The notes under the pieces: generated by a model
Databases searched by the model: none
The model's input: only the letters and a program-made list of their open reading frames with translations
Told to the model about the DNA's origin: nothing
From: Rhizobiales bacterium 63-22
GTDB lineage: Bacteria > Pseudomonadota > Alphaproteobacteria > Rhizobiales > Rhizobiaceae
DNA: 54,049 nt
NCBI GenBank assembly: GCA_001898995.1
Contig: MKVZ01000017.1
Span: forward strand, 124,157 to 178,205
Direction: 5' to 3'
Shown here: in pieces, positions 1-5,884 of the stretch
Numbering within the stretch: position 1 is the first letter of the stretch
Layout: each line of letters opens with the position of its first letter
Made by a program: the position numbers and the translations under genes

Positions 1-517
1 AATCTCGCCATCCGTCTGTATCGCACTCGATCCCTTCCACTATCGCGTCGGCTTCGCTGATATCCTGCAACCGCTCAACGTGAACGTCCGTCACTTCGAG
101 GGTAATACGGCTGGCCCATCGTGGCATGAACATGCCGTGACGATAACGGCCAAGCTTGACTATTGCAGGATAGCCCCAAGTCTGATGACGCCCATCAGCC
201 TCATAGCGAACCGGCTCTTCACCGCCCATCGTTGATGGTGGTAGGTCGTCATAAAGAGCCTCGCTCCTCCAAGCCTCGCGCACCCAAAGGCGGTCGCCGT
301 GCTGGATGTGGACCCAATACTTGGCACTTTCTGGAAAGCCTTCGTCAACATGCGTTCCCATCGAACCGACGAAGCCGCCGTTCTGGCCTTCCCATCGCCA
401 TGCACCATTTCCTTCAACAATCGGCTGCGGCTTGATGACACGACGCGTTTGAGTCTTCCGACCTTCGAGAATCGCGCGCACCATGGGCGCGGAGAAAAGA
501 ATCGGTCTGTCCGTCAT
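1..517 (-). CDS. Phage protein, ASCH-like family (partial, 3' end outside window)
   Basis: Minus-strand reading frame from an ATG at 517 that is still open at base 1, so at least 172 residues with the C-terminus missing. The N-terminus begins MTDRPILFSAPMVRAILEG and is followed by KTQTRRVIKPQP, later GDRLWVREAW and MPRWASRITLEVTDV. These blocks are characteristic of a widespread phage and prophage protein related to the RNA-binding ASCH fold; its function is unknown. It is the most distal gene visible in the leftward early operon. The family call is confident; no role can be assigned. Confidence 0.85.
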   Translation of the reverse strand, partial: MTDRPILFSAPMVRAILEGRKTQTRRVIKPQPIVEGNGAWRWEGQNGGFVGSMGTHVDEGFPESAKYWVHIQHGDRLWVREAWRSEALYDDLPPSTMGGEEPVRYEADGRHQTWGYPAIVKLGRYRHGMFMPRWASRITLEVTDVHVERLQDISEADAIVEGIECDTDGWRD

Positions 518-534
518 GGCTGATTTCTTTCTGG

Positions 535-756
535 TTAAGTGGCGGGCTGCTCTCGGGTCCGGATACGATTGATCGCCTTGGCGACTACGTCTTCGGCGTC
601 GCGAAGCTTTTCGAGTTCGCCCTCCAGGCGCGTCCACAGCGGGACGCCAAGCAAAGCCTCATCCTTGCGGGCCTTCGCCATAATGCCCGCAAGGATGTCG
701 AGCGCATTTTCCACGCGCTCGGCAGTCATCGGCTTTTTCTTGGGATGGCGGCTCAT
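535..756 (-). CDS. Small phage protein, unknown function
   Basis: A 73-residue basic and helical protein starting MSRHPKKKPMTAERVENAL. I chose the ATG at 756 because it overlaps the TGA of the upstream gene as ATGA, the coupling seen across this operon; a GTG one codon upstream is possible. The C-terminal half is rich in Glu, Lys, Arg and Ala (LEGELEKLRDAEDVVAKAI), which suggests a helical hairpin or short coiled coil. No family recognised. Its place between the DUF7666-type and ASCH-like genes makes it an early, probably non-essential phage gene. Confidence 0.6.
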   Translation of the reverse strand: MSRHPKKKPMTAERVENALDILAGIMAKARKDEALLGVPLWTRLEGELEKLRDAEDVVAKAINRIRTREQPAT

Positions 757-1511
757 CACTCGGTCTCGACGGGCTGCCCGTTCTGGAGGATGTAGAACGT
801 GTCGGGCTTGATCCCGTCACGACCGACGATGCCAGACCATACTGCAACAATCTCCATGTCGTCGCCGCGCTCGGCCAGGAAGAGCGCGCAACCATTTTTT
901 CCTCGGACCTTGCCCTGATAGCCGGTTGCGGTGGCAGCGCTCCGCGGACCCGATGCGGTGGCAGCGCTCCACGGACCCGTTGCGGTGGCAGCGCTCTGCG
1001 GACCCGTTGCGGTGGCAGCGCTCCTCCATCCCGATGCGGTGGCAGCGCTCCGCGGACCAGTTGCGGTGGCAGCGCTCCGCGGACCCGTTGCGGTGGCAGC
1101 GCTCCAATCGCCCGTTACGAAGGCTACGCTCTTCGTCCCGCTGACCTCGACCATTTCGCGTTCGCCGGTCGCTTGGTTGCCGTCCTTCCGGGTCGCAAGG
1201 TTTTTGATGAAGCGCACAGCGGCCACCGCGATCTCCGGAATATGGAGCTCGACCTTCACGGTGATCTCTGCGGCGGCGATCTTGGTGTCGTCGCCTTTCT
1301 TGTCCGTCTCGCCGGAAAGAATGACCTCGGCATAGCGGCTCGATGCTGGCGGGTAGTATCCGAAGACATCGAGCGGATAGGAGCAGGCATGAAAACCGCT
1401 GTCGCAGGCCTCGACGGGTCCGTCATGCTTGAACGATTTCCCTATTTCGAACTGGAATTCACGGCACTGCAAACGGGCGTCGAAGCCCTTGAAAGCGACG
1501 ATGTCGGTCAT
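756..1511 (-). CDS. DUF7666-type phage protein with 9-residue tandem repeats
   Basis: 251 residues. The N-terminal domain (about 1-120) carries KGFDARLQCREFQFEIGK, ACDSGFHACSYPLDVFGYY and a segment near IPEIAVAAVRFI, the features I associate with the DUF7666 family of phage proteins. Residues about 135-200 are seven nine-residue repeats of the form SAATATGPR, followed by a conserved C-terminal module (GCALFLAERGDD, IVGRDGIKPDTFYIL). Such Ala/Thr/Gly-rich repeats in this family probably build a solenoid. Biochemical role unknown. It overlaps its neighbours by 4 bp on both sides, so it is translationally coupled within the leftward operon. Confidence 0.8.
   Translation of the reverse strand: MTDIVAFKGFDARLQCREFQFEIGKSFKHDGPVEACDSGFHACSYPLDVFGYYPPASSRYAEVILSGETDKKGDDTKIAAAEITVKVELHIPEIAVAAVRFIKNLATRKDGNQATGEREMVEVSGTKSVAFVTGDWSAATATGPRSAATATGPRSAATASGWRSAATATGPQSAATATGPWSAATASGPRSAATATGYQGKVRGKNGCALFLAERGDDMEIVAVWSGIVGRDGIKPDTFYILQNGQPVETE
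928..1116. repeat. 27-bp tandem repeat, seven copies, coding
   Basis: The plus-strand word GCGGTGGCAGCGCTC begins at 928, 955, 982, 1009, 1036, 1063 and 1090, an exact 27-bp period. It encodes the nine-residue repeats of the DUF7666-type protein on the minus strand. Copies differ at only a few bases, so copy number could change by slippage without shifting the frame. Confidence 0.95.
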
Positions 1512-1810
1512 TGGATCGTTTCCTGAGATGAAAAGATGGTTTCGGCGCGAGCGAACGCGTCCGGCATTTCCTTGACGATCGCGTCACAGATTTCGCCGCG
1601 GCGATCTTCACGCGTGATCGCGAGGATGCACCCGGCCGTCGCCGTCAAAAGGCCGGAGACGATGGCGACTGTCGCTGCCTGCGGCGGCAATCCAAGCGCC
1701 ATCGCCTGATTGTGGATGCGCTGGAAGGCGGTCGCCATTGCCTTGCGCATCCGGTCGGCGGTCAGATCGAACGGATCGTTCGGATCGAAGGGCGCGCGGT
1801 CGCCCGTCAT
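1508..1810 (-). CDS. Phage protein with one predicted membrane segment, unknown function
   Basis: 100 residues starting MTGDRAPFDPNDPFDLTADR. Residues about 40-65 (LPPQAATVAIVSGLLTATAGCILAI) are hydrophobic and could span the membrane; the C-terminus is acidic and polar. Its ATG overlaps the stop of the 53-residue membrane protein upstream (bases 1807-1810), and its own stop overlaps the start of the next gene. A second small membrane protein next door suggests the two might act together at the inner membrane, for example in superinfection exclusion, but that is speculation. No family recognised. Confidence 0.65.
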   Translation of the reverse strand: MTGDRAPFDPNDPFDLTADRMRKAMATAFQRIHNQAMALGLPPQAATVAIVSGLLTATAGCILAITREDRRGEICDAIVKEMPDAFARAETIFSSQETIQ

Positions 1811-1968
1811 ACCAGCCCCGCAATCTGCGCGCCGAGAATGGCGGCGGCAGCCACGCTCGCGATGAGCGTGGAAAGGACCACGAGGAAATTCAGGTATCCT
1901 TCGTCGGATTTGCGGGCCTCGGGCAGGCTGAAACCCGCGTCGGTCTTGAGGTGGATATCATCCTGCAT
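1807..1968 (-). CDS. Small membrane protein (53 aa), unknown function
   Basis: Minus-strand ATG at 1968 to TGA at 1807. The protein begins MQDDIHLKTDAGFSLPEARK and ends in a strongly hydrophobic segment (NFLVVLSTLIASVAAAAILG), so it has a soluble N-terminus and a single C-terminal membrane helix. It is separated by only 2 bp from the upstream gene and overlaps the downstream start by 4 bp, which supports it as a genuine gene despite its size. Possible roles include a membrane-located exclusion factor; nothing in the sequence decides this. Confidence 0.65.
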   Translation of the reverse strand: MQDDIHLKTDAGFSLPEARKSDEGYLNFLVVLSTLIASVAAAAILGAQIAGLV

Positions 1969-1970
1969 GG

Positions 1971-2192
1971 CTATGCCACCCTCCGAACGGAACGGCGGCG
2001 GGCAAGGGCCGCGGCACGCTCGCCCAGACGGCGGACCACGTCGCGCGGATAGCCGCGGCTCTCCAGCGTCTCGGGCGTGACATTCTCGCCGGCGAAAGCC
2101 ATTTCGCGCATCGTGTCAGCAAGCCTGTCAACGAGGCTGGACTTGCAGGAATGGGGAGGAATGGGCCGCTTGGCGGCTTGAAACTGGATCAT
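1971..2192 (-). CDS. First gene of the leftward early operon, unknown function
   Basis: 73 residues from MIQFQAAKRPIPPHSCKSSL, ending in an Arg-rich tail (ALARRRSVRRVA). On the minus strand GAGCGGAG lies about ten bases before the ATG, a good ribosome binding site, which decides the start. It is the first gene after the leftward early promoter and operators at 2281-2387, so it should be switched off in the lysogen. The central part (DRLADTMREMAFAGENVTPETLESRGYPRDVV) looks like a small helical domain that may bind DNA, but I recognise no family. Confidence 0.65.
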   Translation of the reverse strand: MIQFQAAKRPIPPHSCKSSLVDRLADTMREMAFAGENVTPETLESRGYPRDVVRRLGERAAALARRRSVRRVA

Positions 2193-2217
2193 ATCGGTTC
2201 TCCGCTCGTTTATGGAG

Positions 2218-2263
2218 AACCGGCTGCGCGGCCTACTCGATACTCAAATCCGCACAGCCGGTT
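2218..2263 (-). promoter_or_regulatory. Leader inverted repeat of the leftward operon
   Basis: AACCGGCTG at 2218-2226 is the exact reverse complement of CAGCCGGTT at 2255-2263, so the leader of the leftward early transcript can form a 9-bp stem with a 28-base loop. It lies between the promoter and the first start codon, where an attenuator or antitermination recognition element would sit. There is no T-run, so it is not a simple intrinsic terminator. Confidence 0.5.
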
Positions 2264-2280
2264 TCCATGGGGGCGGATAA

Positions 2281-2309
2281 CCAATAATTCGGGATATATC
2301 CCGTGTCAA
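2281..2309 (-). promoter_or_regulatory. Candidate leftward early promoter (PL-like)
   Basis: On the minus strand TTGACA (plus 2304-2309) is followed, after 17 bp, by TATTGG (plus 2281-2286). The operator CGGGATATATCCCG fills the spacer exactly, so repressor bound there would block RNA polymerase. The -35 is perfect and the -10 weak. Position and orientation fit the operon that starts at 2192. Confidence 0.65.
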
Positions 2310-2387
2310 TTAAAAATATGGGATATATCCCGCATATAATTAACCAAGCATCACGCAAAGAAACGGCGCAACGCGGGTTTTATCCCG
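2290..2387. promoter_or_regulatory. Left operator cluster, three 14-bp sites
   Basis: Three near-palindromes of one 14-bp family: CGGGATATATCCCG at 2290-2303 (perfect), TGGGATATATCCCG at 2319-2332 (perfect over the inner 12 bp) and CGGGTTTTATCCCG at 2374-2387. Start-to-start spacings are 29 and 55 bp. They match the sites on the other side of the repressor gene and are best read as binding sites for the repressor and the Cro-like protein. Confidence 0.85.
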
Positions 2388-2464
2388 CGCTGATTCGCGC
2401 ATATTCATTGCAGGAAAGGGATTACAGTAACAGCCGCAGCAACGGCACGGGCGCATGTAGGATG

Positions 2465-3079
2465 TTACATGTCCAATATAGAGCGGCGGACGCGACCGAA
2501 TATTTGAGGCGTATTCCCTAATGCAGGAAAGAGAGGTTCATGCTTGGGGTTCGTCGATACCGGCTCGAATCTGTTGGGGTTTGGGCGGTAGCGTTTGTAG
2601 GTTGCCCGTCCTTCGTCATCAAAAATGATAAAACACCCGTTCTGAACGAGTCTTTTATCGCGCCGATTAACAACGATGAGTGAGTCCGGCGGGGATATAC
2701 GGTCCATAGAATCTCCTTCGACCCGAAATGCAAACCAGTCACCATCGGGAAGATCGGAAAAACGTATGGTAGGGAAATGCTCCAAAGATTCGATGCCATC
2801 AGAATCAAGGAAGGCACCAGCACTAACCATCGATATGATCGGAACGGAAATCGCTTCTTTGTCCTCTGAGCCGAATGCGAGCCACTCAGGGGTAGTATGC
2901 AAGACTGAAGCAACTTTGATTAGAGAATCAAGGCGCGGTAAACCTTTGGCCCGTAGCCAGTCGCGCACCAGATCGGGCCCATGGCCGGAGGCGAGACCGA
3001 CAGCGCGCACCGATAGATTTAGTTCTTTGACACGTTCATCTACGCGCCGAACTATTTGATTTTTAAGGTCGTCACTCAT
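2465..3079 (-). CDS. Phage CI-like repressor, HTH plus S24/LexA-type peptidase
   Basis: 204 residues from the ATG at 3079 (MSDDLKNQIVRRVDERVKEL). Residues 1-70 form an XRE-like helix-turn-helix domain. The C-terminal domain is of the S24/LexA type: Ala87-Gly88 in MVSAGAF is the likely cleavage bond, Ser124 in EGDSM the nucleophile and Lys162 in ATYKRY the general base. By analogy with lambda CI this gives RecA-stimulated self-cleavage and induction by DNA damage. Longer upstream starts would run through the operators, so I reject them. The operator at 3082-3095 ends two bases before the ATG, so there is no room for a ribosome binding site: the maintenance transcript is probably leaderless and autoregulated. 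Confidence 0.93.
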   Translation of the reverse strand: MSDDLKNQIVRRVDERVKELNLSVRAVGLASGHGPDLVRDWLRAKGLPRLDSLIKVASVLHTTPEWLAFGSEDKEAISVPIISMVSAGAFLDSDGIESLEHFPTIRFSDLPDGDWFAFRVEGDSMDRISPPDSLIVVNRRDKRLVQNGCFIIFDDEGRATYKRYRPNPNRFEPVSTNPKHEPLFPALGNTPQIFGRVRRSILDM

Positions 3080-3081
3080 AA

Positions 3082-3153
3082 CGGGATTATTCCCGTATCC
3101 ACAAGGACGCGCCAGCGGGACATAACCCGTTGACAGACGCGGGACATATCCCG
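3082..3153. promoter_or_regulatory. Right operator cluster, three 14-bp sites
   Basis: CGGGATTATTCCCG at 3082-3095, CGGGACATAACCCG at 3116-3129 and CGGGACATATCCCG at 3140-3153 lie between the divergent repressor and Cro-like genes, with spacings of 34 and 24 bp. The first abuts the repressor start. On the minus strand its centre reads AATAAT and can double as the -10 of the repressor promoter, six bases before the ATG. The third fills the spacer of the rightward promoter. The arrangement mirrors lambda OR3-OR2-OR1. Confidence 0.88.
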
Positions 3154-3159
3154 TATATC
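3130..3159 (+). promoter_or_regulatory. Rightward early promoter (PR-like), leaderless
   Basis: TTGACA at 3130-3135, an 18-bp spacer and TATATC at 3154-3159. Operator 3140-3153 sits wholly in the spacer. Transcription would start about seven bases after the -10, at or next to the ATG at 3166, which would make the Cro-like mRNA leaderless. Confidence 0.75.
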
Positions 3160-3165
3160 GGCCAT

Positions 3166-3483
3166 ATGAACAGTGTTGATGCATTCCTCGCCCTCATTGA
3201 TATCTATCGCACATCCACCGGATTGGCGGAGGCCACGGTTTCGTCACGGCTGTTCAATGACGGAAAGCGAATCGCCAGTATTCGCGACGGTTCGGATATT
3301 GGCGTTCGTCGGCTATCAACGGCGATGAATTGGATCTCCGATAATTGGCCGCCTGATGCGAATTGGCCCGATCACATTCAGCGGCCCCATTCGCCCGAAC
3401 CATCCCCCTCGGATGAGGCTAGAGCGCTGTCGCTGTCACAATTCGGCGCTCCAGCTTCCAATCACATGGAGGAAAGCAGGTGA
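3166..3483 (+). CDS. Cro-like HTH regulator
   Basis: 105 residues from MNSVDAFLALIDIYRTSTGL. Residues 1-70 are a compact helical domain in which TGLAEATVSSRLFNDGKRI is the likely helix-turn-helix; I recall this form from rhizobial phages as a Cro-type protein. It is divergent from the repressor and its ATG sits at the expected +1 of the PR-like promoter, so early expression and competition for the same operators are expected. The tail beyond about residue 75 is Pro/Ser/Glu-rich; its DNA (3392-3455) is one copy of a 64-bp repeat whose second copy lies at 3865. The last 22 bp overlap the end of the convergent gene at 3462-3749. Confidence 0.8.
   Translation: MNSVDAFLALIDIYRTSTGLAEATVSSRLFNDGKRIASIRDGSDIGVRRLSTAMNWISDNWPPDANWPDHIQRPHSPEPSPSDEARALSLSQFGAPASNHMEESR
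3392..3455 (+). repeat. 64-bp direct repeat, copy A
   Basis: Aligned without gaps, copy A matches copy B (3865-3928) at 52 of 64 bases; the last eleven bases, GGCGCTCCAGC, are identical. Copy A lies in the 3' end of the Cro-like gene. Together the copies bracket the minus-strand gene 3462-3749. Confidence 0.85.
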
Positions 3484-3749
3484 GCAGTATCGTTATCTAT
3501 CTGCCTCGTGACTCTCGCGATCATGCTGATTTTCCGAACGACTTCGATGCGATTGGCCGCCTCATCTTTGTATGCCGCTTCGTAGCGTACATTCTCGCTT
3601 TCTTTATCGGATACGATCTCCTCTGTCGCCGTCATGATCGCGGTTTCGTCTTCTTCGGACATATGGGACAACATTTGCGCAATAAGTTGCAGAGCTACGT
3701 CGACGCTGGCATTCAAGCGCGCGACGACTTCAAGTCCGTCTTCCGCCAT
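3462..3749 (-). CDS. Small helical phage protein, unknown function
   Basis: 95 residues from MAEDGLEVVARLNASVDVAL, ending DNDTAHLLSSM. CAGGAGAATTATCACC lies just before the ATG at 3749, a clear ribosome binding site, which I prefer to the ATG 20 codons upstream. The whole protein is predicted helical and strongly acidic in the middle (SEEDETAIMTATEEIVSDKESE), with a second basic helix after it. It is the only minus-strand gene between the Cro-like gene and the tRNA and is flanked by 64-bp direct repeats, so it looks like an inserted cassette with its own promoter. Function unknown; a small regulator or anti-host protein is possible. Confidence 0.65.
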   Translation of the reverse strand: MAEDGLEVVARLNASVDVALQLIAQMLSHMSEEDETAIMTATEEIVSDKESENVRYEAAYKDEAANRIEVVRKISMIARVTRQIDNDTAHLLSSM

Positions 3750-3864
3750 GGTGATAATTCTCCTGTTTGTTGGCACAACCATGAGGACATGATCCATGGC
3801 GATTGGCAAGCGCGGCCGAACCTTCAGTTTGGTCGCGCTTATATTTCTATTGATTGTAGTGAAT

Positions 3865-3928
3865 CACCCGAAACCTCCTCTTCGGGTGAGGCTGGAACGC
3901 TTTCGCCGCCACAATCCGGCGCTCCAGC
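3865..3928 (+). repeat. 64-bp direct repeat, copy B, with hairpin
   Basis: Direct-orientation partner of 3392-3455 at 81 % identity. Its start contains a 9-bp inverted repeat, TCACCCGAA (3864-3872) and TTCGGGTGA (3881-3889), and it ends five bases before the tRNA. Mismatches between copies are not concentrated at third codon positions, so the likeness is at DNA level rather than from protein constraint. Confidence 0.8.
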
Positions 3929-3932
3929 CATC

Positions 3933-4008
3933 TGTCAGGGTGGAGAAGTGGCATCTCGCTTGGTTCATACCCAAGAGATCGCGGGTTCGAGTCCCGCCCC
4001 TGCAACCA
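3933..4008 (+). tRNA. Phage tRNA with CAT anticodon (Met or Ile2), extra base in acceptor stem
   Basis: The cloverleaf can be drawn by hand: D stem GAGA/TCTC (3943-3957), anticodon stem CTTGG/CCAAG around loop TTCATAC (3959-3975, anticodon CAT at 3966-3968), variable loop AGATC, T stem GCGGG/CCCGC with loop TTCGAGT (3981-3997), acceptor strand CCCTGCA, discriminator A and encoded CCA at 4006-4008. The 5' acceptor strand reads TG-T-CAGGG: all seven pairs form only if T3935 is bulged out; without the bulge the first two pairs mismatch. The anticodon stem lacks the three G:C pairs of an initiator tRNA. Whether it decodes AUG or, after lysidine modification, AUA cannot be told. Confidence 0.8.
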
Positions 4009-4389
4009 GTTTCGATTCGCCCGATCTCCTCCCTACGGGCGACAATGCCGGGGCGCGGCCTACGGGCATTCGCCGCGCTCCGGCAACCGAATACCAAGCG
4101 AAAGCGTGTGATGAAACCCACAGTGGTGAAGGTTCCGAAGCTGTGGCGGAGCGCGTTAGTAGGCTCGCATCCGGGCGTACGGATGCTGCAACGTCTGAGA
4201 GAATGGACGTGACAGCCGGAGAGACGGCACCATGATTTCATTCGCGACCCGGTGCGCTTGCCGCCTGAATTCAGTCCCTGCATTGCTGCCTCCGTAGCCG
4301 TTGATGCCCAGTCTGTAACGGCTGGGCCGAACCGTTTCACCGAATCCTTTGATCGATTCTTTTCCTTGACGCTTTTCAGGGGTGCTTTC
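4009..4389 (+). other. Gap between tRNA and CII-like gene; no confident gene
   Basis: About 380 bp. The only coupled-looking frame is a 33-residue one at 4111-4212 (MKPTVVKVPKLWRSALVGSH and so on) without a convincing ribosome binding site. A further frame from 4232 gives only 22 residues. The stretch probably holds the leader of the operon that starts at 4390, but I see no clear -35/-10 pair. Confidence 0.4.
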
Positions 4390-4863
4390 GTGCGCACAAT
4401 TTCAGAGCCGGAACGGCGAACGCTCAAGGCCGCGACAAGCGGGGCTTATCAGCTTGCGGGCGGAATTTCCCGCATTCTGGATTTCACACGTGTCACCACT
4501 GCGCCGCTGTCGAAATATGCTTCGTTCGGCGATGAGCATGCCGAATCGTTCGTACCCGTCGACGTGGCGATCGAGATCGACCGCGCGGCGAAGTCTCCCG
4601 TCATCGTCAAGGAAATGGCGGCGCTGCTCGGCTATGAGCTGGTGCCGGTCGGTGGCGGTGCGACGGCGGCAGAGCGCCCGGCGCTGACCGAAATCGATGC
4701 GCATATCGTGCTCTCGGAAGCCTTGGACGTTTCCCGCGCCATCCTCGACGCGCTGGAAGATGGCCGGATCGATGCGCATGAGCGGAAGCATATCGGCAAG
4801 GAAGCGCGGGAATCCATGCGCGCCCTGCAAGGTATCCTCGACAGGATCGGGGTGCGGCCATGA
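4390..4863 (+). CDS. Phage regulatory protein, CII (CP76)-like
   Basis: 157 residues from a GTG at 4390, chosen because AGGGG lies eight bases upstream and the family begins with a motif like RTISEPERRTLK; an ATG 46 codons upstream adds unrelated residues. The N-terminal 85 residues (AATSGAYQLAGGISRILDF, LSKYASFGDEHAESFVPVDV, MAALLGYELVP) resemble the CII/CP76 regulatory proteins of rhizobial prophages, which bind DNA with a helix-turn-helix. The C-terminal half is a helical bundle (ALDVSRAILDALEDGRIDAH). First gene of the long right early operon, so it probably helps to choose between lysis and lysogeny. Confidence 0.75.
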   Translation: MRTISEPERRTLKAATSGAYQLAGGISRILDFTRVTTAPLSKYASFGDEHAESFVPVDVAIEIDRAAKSPVIVKEMAALLGYELVPVGGGATAAERPALTEIDAHIVLSEALDVSRAILDALEDGRIDAHERKHIGKEARESMRALQGILDRIGVRP

Positions 4864-5063
4864 ACCAGACACGGCCTCTTAAATATCTGGTCTGTGACGA
4901 CGCCGGCTCCTCGATGGGCTGGCGCCATGCCGGCGGCCGCTATGGCTGCGACCGTTCGCGCCGGATTCTTGCGCGGTTCCCGGATCGCGCCGACAGGATC
5001 GCTCGCGCCACCATCGAAGGCGGCTCTCGCCCGCGCGCCGAAAAGGCGGTGCACCATGGCTAA
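4860..5063 (+). CDS. Possible small phage gene in the coupled operon
   Basis: A 67-residue frame whose ATG overlaps the previous stop (ATGA at 4860) and which runs 8 bp into the next gene, as expected for a coupled operon. The product starts [20 protein letters not shown] and is Arg-rich. I recognise no family. The same DNA is open in the frame of the next gene, which could instead start further upstream (a GTG near 4891), so this gene may not be real. The coupling pattern is the only evidence for it. Confidence 0.4.
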   Translation: MNQTRPLKYLVCDDAGSSMGWRHAGGRYGCDRSRRILARFPDRADRIARATIEGGSRPRAEKAVHHG

Positions 5064-5496
5064 AAAGAAGGCCGATTACGATCCATGGAACGCGGAACCG
5101 GTCGCTCCGAAGGATGAAACGACGGTTCATGTCGAGTCGCCGGATGGTTCATCGACGCCGGAAATGACGGTCACCGAGTTCGCGACCGCGGCTGAAAACG
5201 TCGCCGGGCGCATGCGTGGTCCGGCGAAAAGCAAGGTTGAGAAAGCCGAAGAGCGAACCGCGAACACGATCGCCGCCGGACAGTTGCGCTCCCTTATCGA
5301 GCGGATCGAACGGCTGGAGGAGGAAAGGAAGGCAATCGCGGACGATATCAAGGAAGTCTATGCCGAGGCCAAGGGCACCGGCTTCGACCCGAAGACGATC
5401 CGCGCGATTATCCGCCTCCGCAAAAAAGAAGATCACGAGCGCCAGGAAGAGGAAGCGATGCTTCACCTCTACATGGATGCGCTCGGGATGCGGTGA
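5056..5496 (+). CDS. GapR-like (DUF2312) nucleoid-associated protein
   Basis: 146 residues from [15 protein letters not shown]. Residues about 65-146 match the DUF2312/GapR family: [59 protein letters not shown]. GapR of alphaproteobacteria is a helical DNA clamp that prefers overtwisted, AT-rich DNA and supports replication and topoisomerase action. The phage copy has an added acidic, probably disordered, stretch of about 65 residues before the core. Its place in the replication operon suggests a role in phage DNA replication or in interfering with host GapR. The family call is firm; the role is inferred. Confidence 0.88.
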   Translation: MAKKKADYDPWNAEPVAPKDETTVHVESPDGSSTPEMTVTEFATAAENVAGRMRGPAKSKVEKAEERTANTIAAGQLRSLIERIERLEEERKAIADDIKEVYAEAKGTGFDPKTIRAIIRLRKKEDHERQEEEAMLHLYMDALGMR

Positions 5497-5506
5497 GGGC
5501 GCGGCC

Positions 5507-5770
5507 ATGTCTCATTCCGCCCTTGTCGACGAATGGATTGCAACGAACGGTGCGCCGCCGAAATTCGAGCCGGGCGCCAGCGCAAGCTTTGACAGCCATG
5601 CGTCATATCTCGCCACCTTCGGTATCCAGTTGCGCCGCATGGGATGGCGCATGCAGCTTTCGCAGAATAGCGGCCCGTGGCGCAATGTATCGCTCGGGGC
5701 TGTGTTGCGGCTTGTGAACACGTTTCGGGAGATCGAAGGCCGCGAGCCGATCCGGGCGGTGCGCCGATGA
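5507..5770 (+). CDS. Small phage protein, unknown function
   Basis: 87 residues from MSHSALVDEWIATNGAPPKF, ATG at 5507. The compact body contains SFDSHASYLATFGIQLRRMG and VSLGAVLRLVNTFREIEGRE, which reads like a small helix-strand fold that might bind nucleic acid. It starts ten bases after the GapR-like gene, and its stop overlaps the next ATG. I recall similar short proteins from rhizobial prophages, always annotated as hypothetical. No function can be proposed. Confidence 0.6.
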   Translation: MSHSALVDEWIATNGAPPKFEPGASASFDSHASYLATFGIQLRRMGWRMQLSQNSGPWRNVSLGAVLRLVNTFREIEGREPIRAVRR

Positions 5771-5880
5771 TGAAATTCGTCCGCGACAACCGCGATCTCG
5801 TTATCCCGATCGTCATCGCCGTTCTGTTGTCCTTGTTGATGGCCGCGCCCTTCGCCGCCGCCATCTGGCTCGCGGGGTAG
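5767..5880 (+). CDS. 37-residue single-pass membrane protein
   Basis: ATGATG at 5767 overlaps the stop of the previous gene (ATGA). The product MMKFVRDNRDLVIPIVIAVL and so on is a short basic N-terminus followed by one membrane helix ending near ...FAAAIWLAG, with almost nothing beyond. Membrane microproteins like this are frequent in phage early operons and often act on host membrane proteins. Coupling to both neighbours and its clear topology support it; the function is unknown. Confidence 0.6.
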   Translation: MMKFVRDNRDLVIPIVIAVLLSLLMAAPFAAAIWLAG

Positions 5881-5884
5881 GGCC

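Noticed and set aside
928..1116. Possible CRISPR array
   Set aside because: The 27-bp units are contiguous with no unique spacers and encode a regular peptide repeat in frame. It is a coding tandem repeat.
2518..3059. Open frames on both strands inside the repressor gene
   Set aside because: The repressor frame carries the full HTH and S24 motifs; the others are shadows.
3480..4235. A 251-codon plus-strand frame
   Set aside because: It runs antisense through a gene with a good ribosome binding site, then through the hairpin and the tRNA, so it is not a plausible protein.
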